64,000 nucleotides of DNA from Rhizobium lusitanum (GTDB lineage Bacteria > Pseudomonadota > Alphaproteobacteria > Rhizobiales > Rhizobiaceae): NCBI RefSeq assembly GCF_014189535.1, contig NZ_CP050307.1:806001-870000 (forward strand). Reading direction: 5' to 3'. Made by a program: the position numbers and the translations under genes. Below the pieces are notes generated by a model. That model worked only from the letters and a program-made list of their open reading frames with translations, had not been told where the DNA came from and did no database searches. This document shows positions 34,920-43,762 of this stretch, in pieces (the stretch's first letter is position 1; each line of letters begins with the position of its first letter).

Positions 34920-35870
34920 TCAGCGCAACCTCGGATTGGACATGATGGCGATAATGTCGGCAATGGTGATCAGGAGCAGATAGACCAGACAAAAAATCAT
35001 CGCACAGGTCTGGATCAGCGGCAGATCGCGGGTGGCAACGGCATCCACCATCAGCTTGGCGATACCAGGATAGTTGAAGATGGTTTCGACGATGATCACG
35101 CCGCCGAGCAGGTAGGAAAGCGAAAGTGCTACGGCGTTGACGATCGGGCCGAGCGCGTTCGGAAGCGCATGCTTCAGCACCATGCGTCGTCGCGAGGCGC
35201 CTTTGAGCAAGGCCATTTCCACATAGGGCGTGTTCAGCGTCTCGATCACGGCCGCGCGGGTCATGCGGATCATCTGTGCCGATATCACGAAGCTCAGCGT
35301 GATGACCGGCATCGCGAAGACGCGCAGCATCTGTGAAAAGGAGTGAATCTCGTTGGCGAAGGCAAGCGCCGGCAGCCATTTGAGATAGACGGCAAAGATC
35401 AGAACGGCCGAGGTGGCCACCATGAATTCGGGTACGGAAATGACGCCGATCGAGACCACCGTGACGATGCGATCGTACAGCGAGCCGCGCAGCATCGCAG
35501 CAGTAATGCCGAGCGTGAGCGCGATCGGCACGGAAAACAGCGCCGTGGCGGCTGCAAGCTTCAGCGAGTTACCGAGCCGGGAACCGATGAGGTCAGCGAT
35601 CGGCATGTTGTTGGCATAGGAAATGCCGAGATCGCCGGTGGCAAGGCCGGCGAGCCAGCGCAGGAAACGCAGGATTGCCGGGTCGTTCAGATGCATCGCG
35701 GCACGCAGGCCCGCGACCGCCTCCGGGGTCGCTGCCTGGCCCAGCAGGATCTGGGCGATGTCGCCCGGTAGCATTTCGGTTGCGGCAAACACCGTGAAGG
35801 ACACGATGATCAGCGTGATCAAGGCCACGAACACACGGCCAAGCACGAGAGAAAGAACGTGGCGGTTCAT
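34920..35870 (-). CDS. Peptide/opine ABC transporter permease (DppB type)
   Basis: A 316-aa permease: first TM VFVALITLIIVSFTVFAATE, periplasmic segment with ILLGQAATPEAVAGLRAAMH and DLGISYANNMPIADLI, EAA loop ALLKGASRRRMVLKHALPNALGP, last TM near the C-terminus. 96 bp downstream of the binding-protein gene. Confidence 0.93.
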   Translation of the reverse strand: MNRHVLSLVLGRVFVALITLIIVSFTVFAATEMLPGDIAQILLGQAATPEAVAGLRAAMHLNDPAILRFLRWLAGLATGDLGISYANNMPIADLIGSRLGNSLKLAAATALFSVPIALTLGITAAMLRGSLYDRIVTVVSIGVISVPEFMVATSAVLIFAVYLKWLPALAFANEIHSFSQMLRVFAMPVITLSFVISAQMIRMTRAAVIETLNTPYVEMALLKGASRRRMVLKHALPNALGPIVNAVALSLSYLLGGVIIVETIFNYPGIAKLMVDAVATRDLPLIQTCAMIFCLVYLLLITIADIIAIMSNPRLR

Positions 35871-35966
35871 ATCAGATCCCCATCGCGAGAACGAATGTGC
35901 CGAGCATACGGCAATGTACCCGACAAGTGGCGTCGAAACACCACCCGCCGGGCACGAGGGTAGGGA

Positions 35967-37577
35967 TCAAGCCTCAAGCCAGACATATTCCGCGAAGGCG
36001 TAGCCCATCATGCCGCCGAGCGGGTTGGCTTCCAACCCGTGCAGCTTGGAGGAGATCGCGTCGACGTTGGAGATATAGGCCGGGATGGCTGTGCCGGCAT
36101 CTTCGGCGATCATCACCTGCATGTCGCCGTATATTGCCTTGCGCTTGGCCTGGTCGAGCGAACCGCGGGCTTCCAGCATCATGCTGTCGAACTTCGCCGA
36201 CTTGAACTGGCTCTCGTTCCAGGGAGCGTCCGACGAATAGAGCAGCGAGAAGAGAATGTCCGGTGTCGGACGCGGGTTGATATTGCCGAAATGCATCGGC
36301 GCCTTCAGCCAGTAGTTCGACCAGTAGCCATCGGACGGCACACGCTGGACATCGAACTTCATGCCGATGTCCGCGCCGGCCTGCTGCAGCACCATCGCCA
36401 TGTCGATGGAGGAGCCTGCGGCTTCCGAAGCCACCACAGGAACCGACTGGCCGAGCAGGCCCGACTTCTGGAAGTGGAACTTGGCCTTTTCCGGATCGAA
36501 AGGTTTCGGCTTCAGATCGGCATTGTGGTAGATGCTGGCCGGCGGTACAGGCTGGTCGTTACCGATTTCGGCAAGGCCGCGCAATGCGGACTTCTGGATG
36601 ATCTCGCGGTTCAGCAGATACTTGACGCCGGTCACGAAGTCCTTGTTGCTGCCGGGGTTCATGTCCAGGCGCATGTTGAGGTCGGTGTAGTTGCCGGAAG
36701 TGGTCTTCGATAGCGCCACGCCCGGCTGGCCGTCCAGAAGTCGCATGGAGCGCGGGTTGACGGCGGCGGCGAGATGGATGTCGCCAGATAGCAGCGCATT
36801 GACACGTGCCGAATCGTCGGCAATCGCGAAGAACTCAAAGGAGTCGAGGTGCGGACCACCCCGCTTCCAGTAGTTCTTGTTCTTGGTGGCGACGGAACGA
36901 ACGCCCGGTTCGAAGACCTCGCAGACGAACGCGCCAGTGCCATTGGCCTTGCTGAAATCGGTCGTGCCGTCGGCAAGGATCATGAAGTGATGCATCGCCA
37001 GGATGGTGGGGAGGTCGGCGTTAGGGCTGGCAAGCGTGATTTCGACCGTAAGCGGATCGACGGCTTTGAAGCCGGTCATCTGCTTGGCGATCGCATTGAC
37101 CTTCGAACCGACGGCCGGGTCGAGATGGCGGTTCAGCGAATAGACGACGTCGGCCGAGGAAAGGGCCTTGCCGTTGTGGAAGGTCACGCCCTTGCGGAGC
37201 TTGACGGTCCATACCTTGGCGTCGGTGCTTTCGATGCTTTCGGCGAGTTCCATCTGCGTGACGCCGGCCTTGTCGAGGAAGGAGAGGCGATTATAGAAGG
37301 CGCAGCAGCGGACATAGTCCGTGGAGAGCGACGCCTTGGCCGGATCGAGCGTGTCGGCGGTCGAGGAGGACCAACCGGCCGCCTTCAGCGACCCGCCGGA
37401 GACCGGGGTGGCAGCAAGAGCTGACGAGGCACGTCCGAAGATCGCGCCGCCTGCAACGGCTGCAACACCGCCGGCGAGCATCATCTGCAGGAGATCGCGG
37501 CGGGTGGCGCCACGGCGAATGGCATTTTCGACCATGGCATCGTCTGCGCTGGTCCAATTCGTGATCTTGTCGTTCAT
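35967..37577 (-). CDS. Peptide/opine ABC substrate-binding protein with Tat signal
   Basis: A 536-aa SBP_bac_5 protein. The N-terminus has a twin-arginine motif TRRDLLQMMLAGGVAAVAGG at about 25-45, after an unusually long 24-residue n-region, with cleavage probably near ASSALA. So it is likely exported folded via Tat. Family motifs: DTLDPAKASLSTDYVRCCAF, GVTFHNGKALSSADVVYSLN. Its three transporter partners follow in the same operon. Substrate likely an amine-containing small molecule, judged from neighbours. Confidence 0.93.
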   Translation of the reverse strand: MNDKITNWTSADDAMVENAIRRGATRRDLLQMMLAGGVAAVAGGAIFGRASSALAATPVSGGSLKAAGWSSSTADTLDPAKASLSTDYVRCCAFYNRLSFLDKAGVTQMELAESIESTDAKVWTVKLRKGVTFHNGKALSSADVVYSLNRHLDPAVGSKVNAIAKQMTGFKAVDPLTVEITLASPNADLPTILAMHHFMILADGTTDFSKANGTGAFVCEVFEPGVRSVATKNKNYWKRGGPHLDSFEFFAIADDSARVNALLSGDIHLAAAVNPRSMRLLDGQPGVALSKTTSGNYTDLNMRLDMNPGSNKDFVTGVKYLLNREIIQKSALRGLAEIGNDQPVPPASIYHNADLKPKPFDPEKAKFHFQKSGLLGQSVPVVASEAAGSSIDMAMVLQQAGADIGMKFDVQRVPSDGYWSNYWLKAPMHFGNINPRPTPDILFSLLYSSDAPWNESQFKSAKFDSMMLEARGSLDQAKRKAIYGDMQVMIAEDAGTAIPAYISNVDAISSKLHGLEANPLGGMMGYAFAEYVWLEA

Positions 37578-37651
37578 AGCGTTCCCCTTGTTGTTAAGGT
37601 TGATTGGCTGTCCCGTCTTTTTTGCGGGATCAATTCCGGGTCGTCACAGTT

Positions 37652-38368
37652 TCAGGCGGCCTTCACTGCCTCCGCTGTATCGGCAAGCCCTGCCATAGAG
37701 GTGAAATGGTAGTCGGGCTTGGTGAATTCCTTGGGCTCGATCGTGCCGCCATAGCCGTTCTGGGCGTGGCGCCGCTGGATCCAGCAGTTGGTCATGCCGA
37801 GTTGCCGCGAGATGCCGATATCGTGATACTGACTCTGCGCGACATGCAGGATGTCGTCCTTTGAGGCGTCTTCCTTGCCGACAAAGGCGAAGACCTGTTC
37901 GAAGAAGGCCGGATCGGGCTTTTCCGTGCCGGTATCGTCGGCGGTGAATGCGGCATAAAACGGATTGCCGAGTTCCTTGGAGAAATGCTCGAAGGCCCAG
38001 CGGCGGGCATTGGTCATGGCAATCAACTTGTAGCGCTCGGACAGGCGCTTGAGGGCTTCGGCGCTATCGGGGAAGCCTTTCCAGTCGCGGCAGGAATCGC
38101 GCAGGCGTTCGCCATATATCCGCTCTGCCGGCAGACCGAGCTTCGGGGCGATGGCCAGATAGACGCGAACCAGATCATCGGGAAACAGTCCGGCATCGCC
38201 GGAATAGCGTTCAGCGCGATAAAGCGCGAGCGCTTCCTCGCCGTCCACGGAGACGCCCTTTTCCGCCGCGATTGCGGCGAGGCAATCCTTGATGCCGCCT
38301 TCAAAGTCGATCAGCGTCCCGACGACGTCGAAGGTGAAATATTTGAAATCCGCTAAGTTCTTTACCAA
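37652..38368 (-). CDS. HAD-family hydrolase, haloacid dehalogenase type II-like (1)
   Basis: A 238-aa HAD protein: nucleophile motif I FTFDVVGTLIDFEGG (Asp about 14), motif II IAMTNARRWAFE, motif III Lys in TEKPDPAFFEQV, motif IV DILHVAQSQYHDI. The start is TTG 38368 with GAGG 8 nt upstream; no ATG fits. Lies between the aminotransferase and binding-protein genes, with a paralogue at 41223-41891. Enzymes of this type cleave C-halogen or phosphoester bonds; which one applies here is not clear. Confidence 0.88.
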   Translation of the reverse strand: MVKNLADFKYFTFDVVGTLIDFEGGIKDCLAAIAAEKGVSVDGEEALALYRAERYSGDAGLFPDDLVRVYLAIAPKLGLPAERIYGERLRDSCRDWKGFPDSAEALKRLSERYKLIAMTNARRWAFEHFSKELGNPFYAAFTADDTGTEKPDPAFFEQVFAFVGKEDASKDDILHVAQSQYHDIGISRQLGMTNCWIQRRHAQNGYGGTIEPKEFTKPDYHFTSMAGLADTAEAVKAA

Positions 38369-38659
38369 CAGTCTGTCCTCGATAGAGTGCGATCAATTCC
38401 GATCGCCTCGGCTGAATGCAGAAGAAAATGCTGTTCCCATTCTGCCGAGGATTTTCTTGTTTCTCCCCTAAATCCCGGTTTTTCGGGCTTTGGGCACCTT
38501 CAGCCAGTTCAGTTTCGCAGTAAAGGCTCACCGGATTCTCTGAATGGGAGAGCTGTGGCGGCACAAAATTGCGAATATGGCGGCAAAGCGGTATTTCGCT
38601 CATCCCGCCGATCGGCCGATGCGATGCGCGCCGGCCGGTGGGAGCAGTCCTGTGTACGC
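38369..38659. other. Intergenic leader of the HAD/ABC operon
   Basis: About 290 bp without a gene. It holds an inverted repeat GCAGAA (38418-38423) / TTCTGC (38440-38445) enclosing AAATGCTG, a half site also found in the Lrp-facing repeat at 31699, and a small CCCG/CGGG hairpin near 38477-38490 that may end the aminotransferase transcript. Probably the promoter for the operon 38368-32414. Confidence 0.35.
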
Positions 38660-40033
38660 TCAGACAAGAGCCGCGCGTACATCAGGATCTTCCAGCGTCT
38701 GATCGAGCGTCTTGGCGGTGCGCTCGACGATCGCGTCGATCTCAGCCTCTGTGCAGCAGAGCGGCGGCGCATAGCCGAGAACGCCATTGCCGAAGGCGCG
38801 AATGACGAGCCCATTGTTCCAGGCGCGATCGAAGATCCGCCGCGAGGGATCGGCCGCCGCCGGCAGGGGCGTCTTGCGTTCCTTGTCGACCACCAGTTCG
38901 ATTGCGGCAAGCATGCCGCGCCCGCGCACGTCGCCGACCAGCGGATGCGAGGAGAGCGATTGAAGACCGGCCATCAACCGCGCACCCGCTTTGACACCGT
39001 TTTCCAAGAGGCCGTTCTCGTAAAGGCGCAACACCTCGAGACCGACCGCTGCGCTGACGGGATGGGCGGAATAGGTATAGCCGTGGCCGATCGCGGCCGC
39101 ACCGGCGCCATCGGCGATTGTCTGGTAGACCTTCTCCGACAGGAAGACGGCGCCCATCGGCACATAGCCGGCGGTCAGGCCCTTGGCGGTGGTCATCAGG
39201 TCGGGGACGATGCCATCGTCCGAGCAGGCAAACAGCGGGCCGGTGCGACCGAAGCCGGTGATGACCTCGTCGGCGACGAACAGAACATCGAGTTCTGTGC
39301 AGACATCGCGCATCGCTTTCATCCAGCCGGTCGGCGGAACCAGCACGCCGCCGGAACCCTGGATCGGTTCGACATAGAAGGCTGCCACGCGCTCGGCGCC
39401 GATTTCCTCGATCTTGGCACGCAGCGCCTTGACCGAAGCGGCAATGATCGCCTGCGGATCTGTGCCGACGGGATTGCGATAGGCGTAATGTGTCGGAATC
39501 TTATGCTGCCAGTCGAGCGGCATGCCGAAGCCGGCGTGGAAAACCGGAAGCGCCGTCAGCCCCGCGCCGACGGTGGACGAGCCATGATAGCCCTGTTCGA
39601 GCGAGATGAACTGATCCTTCGTCGGCTTGCCCAGCGAATGATAGTAGTAGCGGATGAAGCGGACAGTGCTGTCGACGGCGTCGGAACCGCCAAGCGTGAA
39701 GTAGACATGGTTGAGGTCGCCGGGCGTCCGTTCGGCGAGTTCGGCCGCCAGCCGGATGGCCGGCTCGGAACCAAGACTGAAATAGCCGGTCGCATAGGGC
39801 AGCTCGCGCATCTGGCGGGCGGCGGCCTCGACGATGCTCTCTTGGCCATATCCGGCATTGACGCACCACAGACCAGCAAAGCCGTCGAGCATCTGGTGGC
39901 CAGAGGCATCCGTGACGGTTGCGCCCTTGGCGGATTTCAGCACACGGACGCCCGCCTGCTCATGGCCACGATAGGAGGCGACGGGATGGACGAGGTGGGC
40001 GCGATCGAGTTCGACGAGGGAATTGCTCAGCAT
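38660..40033 (-). CDS. Class III (omega) aminotransferase
   Basis: A 457-aa PLP-dependent omega-aminotransferase. Family motifs: GFAGLWCVNAGYGQESI, YFTLGGSDAVDSTVRFIRYY, cofactor aspartate in LFVADEVITGFGRTG, Schiff-base Lys in MTTAKGLTAGYVPMGA, and GHGYTYSAHPVSAA. These enzymes move a terminal amino group (beta-alanine, GABA, putrescine, similar amines) to pyruvate, giving a semialdehyde. An aldehyde dehydrogenase of the SSADH group lies at 44441, which would take the product. 11 bp downstream of the GNAT gene, same strand. Confidence 0.93.
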   Translation of the reverse strand: MLSNSLVELDRAHLVHPVASYRGHEQAGVRVLKSAKGATVTDASGHQMLDGFAGLWCVNAGYGQESIVEAAARQMRELPYATGYFSLGSEPAIRLAAELAERTPGDLNHVYFTLGGSDAVDSTVRFIRYYYHSLGKPTKDQFISLEQGYHGSSTVGAGLTALPVFHAGFGMPLDWQHKIPTHYAYRNPVGTDPQAIIAASVKALRAKIEEIGAERVAAFYVEPIQGSGGVLVPPTGWMKAMRDVCTELDVLFVADEVITGFGRTGPLFACSDDGIVPDLMTTAKGLTAGYVPMGAVFLSEKVYQTIADGAGAAAIGHGYTYSAHPVSAAVGLEVLRLYENGLLENGVKAGARLMAGLQSLSSHPLVGDVRGRGMLAAIELVVDKERKTPLPAAADPSRRIFDRAWNNGLVIRAFGNGVLGYAPPLCCTEAEIDAIVERTAKTLDQTLEDPDVRAALV

Positions 40034-40044
40034 GATGTCTCTCT

Positions 40045-40884
40045 TCAGCCCAAGGCCTGGCTGGCCAGGGCAAATGTGTGAACGCTGGGAACGGGTGACG
40101 GATTGGCCGAGGGCGTGCGGCGCATGGAGATGCCGCCGCCGACATGGACAAGGCCATGTTCGAGCAGGAAGGCAGCAAGGCCCGTTTCAACGCCGGTATC
40201 GACGCGCATGAAGACACCGGGCCGGGCGGTGAACAGGAAGCTGAGAAGATCTTCGGCGGCGCTGGCAGTCTCCGCGACCACTGGGCCGCAGAGCTCGCCG
40301 CGGCCGAAAGGCCGCCAGGCGGCATAGCCGCGCAGCGTACCGGCTTCGCGCAGAACCGCTAGCCGGCCCGCGCTAAACAGGGCCCGGATGAGCTGGCTGC
40401 GATCCGCGGGATAGGCGATGCGGTCAAGCGCAATGATCTCTTCCAGATCCGCCTTGGTGGCCCATTCGACCGTCGACGGCGCTATGCAGGTGCGCAGCGT
40501 ACCCTGATACTGGACGATCTCGCCGGTCTTCCTGAAGCCGAGGCTTTCATAGAGGGGCAGGCCGTCGGCGGTTGCCACCAACCGGCATTCGCGTGTCCCT
40601 ACAATATCAAGGGCCGCCTGCATGATGCGCCGACCAATGCCGCGTCCGCGCATCGATTCGTCGACTATTACCATGTTGATGGTGGCGATCTCATCGCCAT
40701 AAGGGGTGACAAAGATCGTTCCGACGACCTTTTCGTTTTCGATGGCCACGAGGCCATGGCTGAGGTCATGTAGCATCTGCCACTCCTCCAGCCGATGGGG
40801 CCAGCCGGCTTGACGCGATAGCGCCAGCGCCGATTGAAGGTGAGATTGGTCGAGGGGGCGAAGGTCGATCGCGGTTGCCTGCAC
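40045..40884 (-). CDS. Double-domain GNAT N-acetyltransferase (1)
   Basis: A 279-aa protein: N-terminal GNAT domain with acetyl-CoA motif A INMVIVDESMRGRGIGRRIM (about 70-90), and a second GNAT-fold domain from about residue 145 (Acetyltransf_18-like: IALDRIAYPADRSQLIRALF; ERGELCGPVVAE-type segment reads FGRGELCGPVVAETA). Start is GTG 40884 with GGGAGA upstream. First gene ahead of the aminotransferase; paralogue at 51625-52491. May acetylate an amine substrate or intermediate of the pathway. Confidence 0.86.
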   Translation of the reverse strand: MQATAIDLRPLDQSHLQSALALSRQAGWPHRLEEWQMLHDLSHGLVAIENEKVVGTIFVTPYGDEIATINMVIVDESMRGRGIGRRIMQAALDIVGTRECRLVATADGLPLYESLGFRKTGEIVQYQGTLRTCIAPSTVEWATKADLEEIIALDRIAYPADRSQLIRALFSAGRLAVLREAGTLRGYAAWRPFGRGELCGPVVAETASAAEDLLSFLFTARPGVFMRVDTGVETGLAAFLLEHGLVHVGGGISMRRTPSANPSPVPSVHTFALASQALG

Positions 40885-41222
40885 AGGCTGTGTCTCCCAT
40901 CCGTTGCTTTTCTTTTTGATAGACCCGCAACGGAAGAAGATCGTCCCGACGAAAGCATTGCGGCAATATCTTCCACCGTTCCCCGGTACGCCCGCCGCAT
41001 CTTATGCCGGCCATCTGAGACTACGGGGTGCTTTTGAGCCTCTTATTGCCCGGTTATCGGCAATGCTGAAGGGGTAAGTGCGCAACTCTCTGCCAAAGCG
41101 GAGCGTGGATACAAAACTTTCTGCTTCGCGGCGGCGTAAATGCGGTGAACCGACGGAGAAAGGCTGCCTATGATGTCTTCATATCATCAACGCCTGCGCG
41201 GCATCTGCAAGGATCCAGAGAC
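40885..41222. promoter_or_regulatory. Divergent promoter region between GNAT-1 and HAD-2
   Basis: 338 bp with no gene. Two palindromic elements share ATTGC/GCAAT halves: ATTGC-G-GCAAT (40957-40967) and ATTGCC (41045-41050) -N8- GGCAAT (41059-41064). Centres are about 93 bp apart. They may bind one regulator governing the two divergent transcripts; binding protein unknown. Confidence 0.4.
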
Positions 41223-41891
41223 ATGACGACGTTTCGGCCGAAATACATCACCTTCGATTGCTACGGCACTCTGACGAATTTCCAGATGGCCGAGGCCGCC
41301 CAGAAGATCTACGGAGAACAGCTCGACCAGCCGCGCATGGCGCAGTTCATCAAGAATTTCGCCGCCTACCGGCTCGATGAGATTCTGGGAGACTGGAAAC
41401 CCTATAATGAGGTGATCCACAACTCCATCGAGCGCACTTGCCGCAAGAATGGCGTTACCTTCCGCGACGAGGATGCCCGTTCGATCTACGACACCGTGCC
41501 GAGCTGGGGGCCACATGCGGATGTTCCGGCTGGGCTTGCCAAGGTGGCCAAGGAGATACCGCTGGTCATCCTCTCCAACGCCATGAACGAGCAGATCATG
41601 CACAATGTCGAAAAGCTCGGTGCGCCGTTCCATGCCGTTTTCACCGCGCAACAGGCCAATGCCTACAAGCCGCGCTTCCAGGCTTTCGAATATATGTTCG
41701 ACATGCTCGGCTGCAATCCGGAAGACGTGCTGCATTGCTCCTCATCGTTCCGCTACGATCTGATGTCGGCCTACGATCTCGGCATCAAGCACAAGGTTTG
41801 GGTCAACCGCGGTCACGAGCCCGCCAACCCTTATTATGAATATACCGAGATCAAGGATATCTCCGGCCTGCCCGGCGTTGTCGGGCTCTGA
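41223..41891 (+). CDS. HAD-family hydrolase, haloacid dehalogenase type II-like (2)
   Basis: A 222-aa HAD protein: nucleophile motif ITFDCYGTLTNFQ (Asp about 11), motif II VILSNAMNEQIM, Lys in QANAYKPRFQAFEYM, motif IV VLHCSSSFRYDLMSAYDLGI. ATG 41223 matches the family N-terminus (PKYITFDCYG); the earlier frame is not conserved. Followed after 13 bp by an FAD oxidoreductase gene, so the two form an operon. Confidence 0.9.
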   Translation: MTTFRPKYITFDCYGTLTNFQMAEAAQKIYGEQLDQPRMAQFIKNFAAYRLDEILGDWKPYNEVIHNSIERTCRKNGVTFRDEDARSIYDTVPSWGPHADVPAGLAKVAKEIPLVILSNAMNEQIMHNVEKLGAPFHAVFTAQQANAYKPRFQAFEYMFDMLGCNPEDVLHCSSSFRYDLMSAYDLGIKHKVWVNRGHEPANPYYEYTEIKDISGLPGVVGL

Positions 41892-41904
41892 CGAGGAGGC
41901 CGCC

Positions 41905-43182
41905 ATGCAATTCAAGTCCTACTGGCACGACACCGCCCCTCGCTTTGAGAAGCAGAGCGCTGTACCACTCGAAGGTCACTACGACGTCGCGGTGATCGGT
42001 GGTGGTTTTACGGGATTGGGGGCGGCGCTTCAGCTCGCCAAGGCCGGCGCCAAGGTGGTCGTGCTGGAGGCAGGCACGGTCGGCTCCGGCGCGTCAGGCC
42101 GCAACGGCGGCCATCTCAACAACGGCCTCGCCCACAGCTTCGTCTCCGCCAAGGCCGAGCTTGGGGTCGAGCGTGCAAAGGCGCTTTATCGGGCCTTCGA
42201 CGATGCCGTCGATACTGTCGAGCGGATCGTCACCGAGGAGGCGATCGATTGCAATTTCCGGCGCGCCGGAAAGCTGAAGCTCGCGTCGAAGCCGGCTCAT
42301 TTCGAGGGGATCGCCAAGAATTTCGAAGCGGTCAATCGCGAGATTGATCCCGACACGGCGTTGCTGACGGTTGATGATCTCAAAGCGGAAATTGGATCGT
42401 CCTCCTTTCACGGCGCGATGCTCTCCAAGAAGAGCGCCATGATGCACATGGGTCGCTATGCGGTCGGTCTTGCCGAGGCGGCGGTTCGTTATGGCGCTAA
42501 TATCGTCGAGAATGCTGCCGTGACTGACCGAAAGGTCAATGGTGGCCGGCATGAATTGACGACCGCGCGCGGCAAGCTTTCCGCCGACAACGTCTTTCTG
42601 GCGACGGGCGCTTATACGCCCGGCATTTTCAGCTATTTCCGGCGACGTATCATCTCCGTTGGCAGCTTCATCATCGCCACGCGGCCGCTGACCGAGGCTG
42701 AGGTCGCGGCCACCATGCCCGGCAATCGCACCTGCGTCACCTCGCTCAATATCGGCAATTATTTCCGGCTTGCTCCGGATAACCGTCTCATATTCGGTGG
42801 TCGGGCGCGCTTTTCGGCGACGTCCGATCAGCAGTCCGACGGCAAGAGCGGCGAGATCCTGCGCGCCGGCCTTGCCGAGATCTTTCCGCATCTGGCCAAG
42901 GTCGAGATCGATTATTGCTGGGGCGGTCTGGTCGATATGACCAAGGACCGTTTTCCGCGTGCCGGCTATGTCGATGGGCTGTGGTACGCCATGGGCTATT
43001 CCGGCCATGGCGCGCAGATGGCGACCCATATGGGCATGATGATCGCCGACGCCATCCTCGGCAAGGCGGATCGCAATCCCGTCAAGGATCTCGCCTGGCC
43101 GGCGGTGCCAGGGCATTTCGGCAAGCCCTGGTTCCTGCCGTTGGTCGGGGCCTATTACAAGACGCTCGACCGGTTTCAATAG
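41905..43182 (+). CDS. FAD-dependent amine oxidase, PuuB-like
   Basis: A 425-aa flavoprotein resembling gamma-glutamylputrescine oxidase: N-terminal WHDTAP segment, FAD motif VAVIGGGFTGLGAALQLAKA at about 28-48, EAGTVGSGASGRNGGHLNNG, and C-terminal GYSGHGAQMATHMGMMIADA. Such enzymes oxidise a secondary or primary amine to an imine or aldehyde with H2O2. Ribosome binding site GAGGAGG. A RidA gene, whose product removes reactive imines and enamines, lies immediately convergent. Confidence 0.9.
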   Translation: MQFKSYWHDTAPRFEKQSAVPLEGHYDVAVIGGGFTGLGAALQLAKAGAKVVVLEAGTVGSGASGRNGGHLNNGLAHSFVSAKAELGVERAKALYRAFDDAVDTVERIVTEEAIDCNFRRAGKLKLASKPAHFEGIAKNFEAVNREIDPDTALLTVDDLKAEIGSSSFHGAMLSKKSAMMHMGRYAVGLAEAAVRYGANIVENAAVTDRKVNGGRHELTTARGKLSADNVFLATGAYTPGIFSYFRRRIISVGSFIIATRPLTEAEVAATMPGNRTCVTSLNIGNYFRLAPDNRLIFGGRARFSATSDQQSDGKSGEILRAGLAEIFPHLAKVEIDYCWGGLVDMTKDRFPRAGYVDGLWYAMGYSGHGAQMATHMGMMIADAILGKADRNPVKDLAWPAVPGHFGKPWFLPLVGAYYKTLDRFQ

Positions 43183-43198
43183 CCGGAGATTTCCGGAA

Positions 43199-43597
43199 TC
43201 ACGCCTTCGAAGGGATGCGGGCAATGACCTTGATCTCGAAATCGAAGCCGGCGAGCCAGTTCACACCGATCGCGGTCCAGTTCGGATAGGGCGGCTCGCG
43301 GAAAACCGTCTGTTTCACGGCCATGATTGTCGGAAACTGGTTTTCAGGATCGGTGTGGAACGTCGTGACATCGACGATATCATCGAGCGTGCAGCCCGCG
43401 GCGCCCAGCGTTGCCTTGAGGTTTTCGAAGGCCAACTGCACCTGGCGTGCGAAATCGGGTTCGGGCGTTCCATCGGAACGGCTGCCGACCTGCCCCGACA
43501 CGAACAGGAGGTCTCCGGACCGAATGGCAGCGGAGTAGCCGTGCTCTTCATAAAGGGCATGCCGGTTGGCGGGGAAGATTGCTTCGCGTTTGGTCAT
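43199..43597 (-). CDS. RidA/YjgF-family enamine/imine deaminase
   Basis: A 132-aa Rid protein: SGDLLFVSGQVGSRSDGTP, QVQLAFENLKATLGAAGCTL, and the C-terminal GVNWLAGFDFEIKVIARIP. The canonical catalytic Arg position (usually R in the conserved RxxV segment) lies in a less typical context, so it may be a non-RidA subgroup member. ATG 43597 follows GAGGAAAG; the longer upstream frame passes through the operator array. Likely detoxifies imine products of the amine oxidases next door. Divergent from tetR. Confidence 0.9.
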   Translation of the reverse strand: MTKREAIFPANRHALYEEHGYSAAIRSGDLLFVSGQVGSRSDGTPEPDFARQVQLAFENLKATLGAAGCTLDDIVDVTTFHTDPENQFPTIMAVKQTVFREPPYPNWTAIGVNWLAGFDFEIKVIARIPSKA

Positions 43598-43679
43598 TTC
43601 TGATCTTTCCTCATCGACGTTGATGGCCGACAGACAAGCGCAGTACGAACTGTGAGCTTCACAGGCTGCTGCATCATCT

Positions 43680-43748
43680 GATATACGGTACGTATGTGAA
43701 ATAGCCATATACGCCTCGTATGTCAAATTGATATACGAGGCGTATATG
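43680..43748. promoter_or_regulatory. Three tandem TetR operators between ridA and tetR
   Basis: Three 19-bp sites fit SATATACG-N3-CGTATRTS: 43680-43698 (GATATACGGTACGTATGTG), 43706-43724 (CATATACGCCTCGTATGTC) and 43730-43748 (GATATACGAGGCGTATATG). Centres are at 43689, 43715 and 43739, i.e. 26 and 24 bp apart, so dimers would sit roughly on similar DNA faces. The second and third sites also pair as a 16-bp perfect inverted repeat. The array ends 15 bp before the tetR ATG and about 80 bp before the ridA ATG. Confidence 0.85.
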
Positions 43749-43762
43749 AAATTGAGGGCAAG

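Noticed and set aside
37600..37635. TCCCG / CGGGA hairpin near the binding-protein start
   Set aside because: The T-run lies in the loop and not after the stem, and arms are only 5 bp, so terminator function is not supported.
38387..40081. 564-codon plus-strand frame
   Set aside because: Antisense to the class III aminotransferase with all its catalytic motifs; composition is that of a shadow frame.
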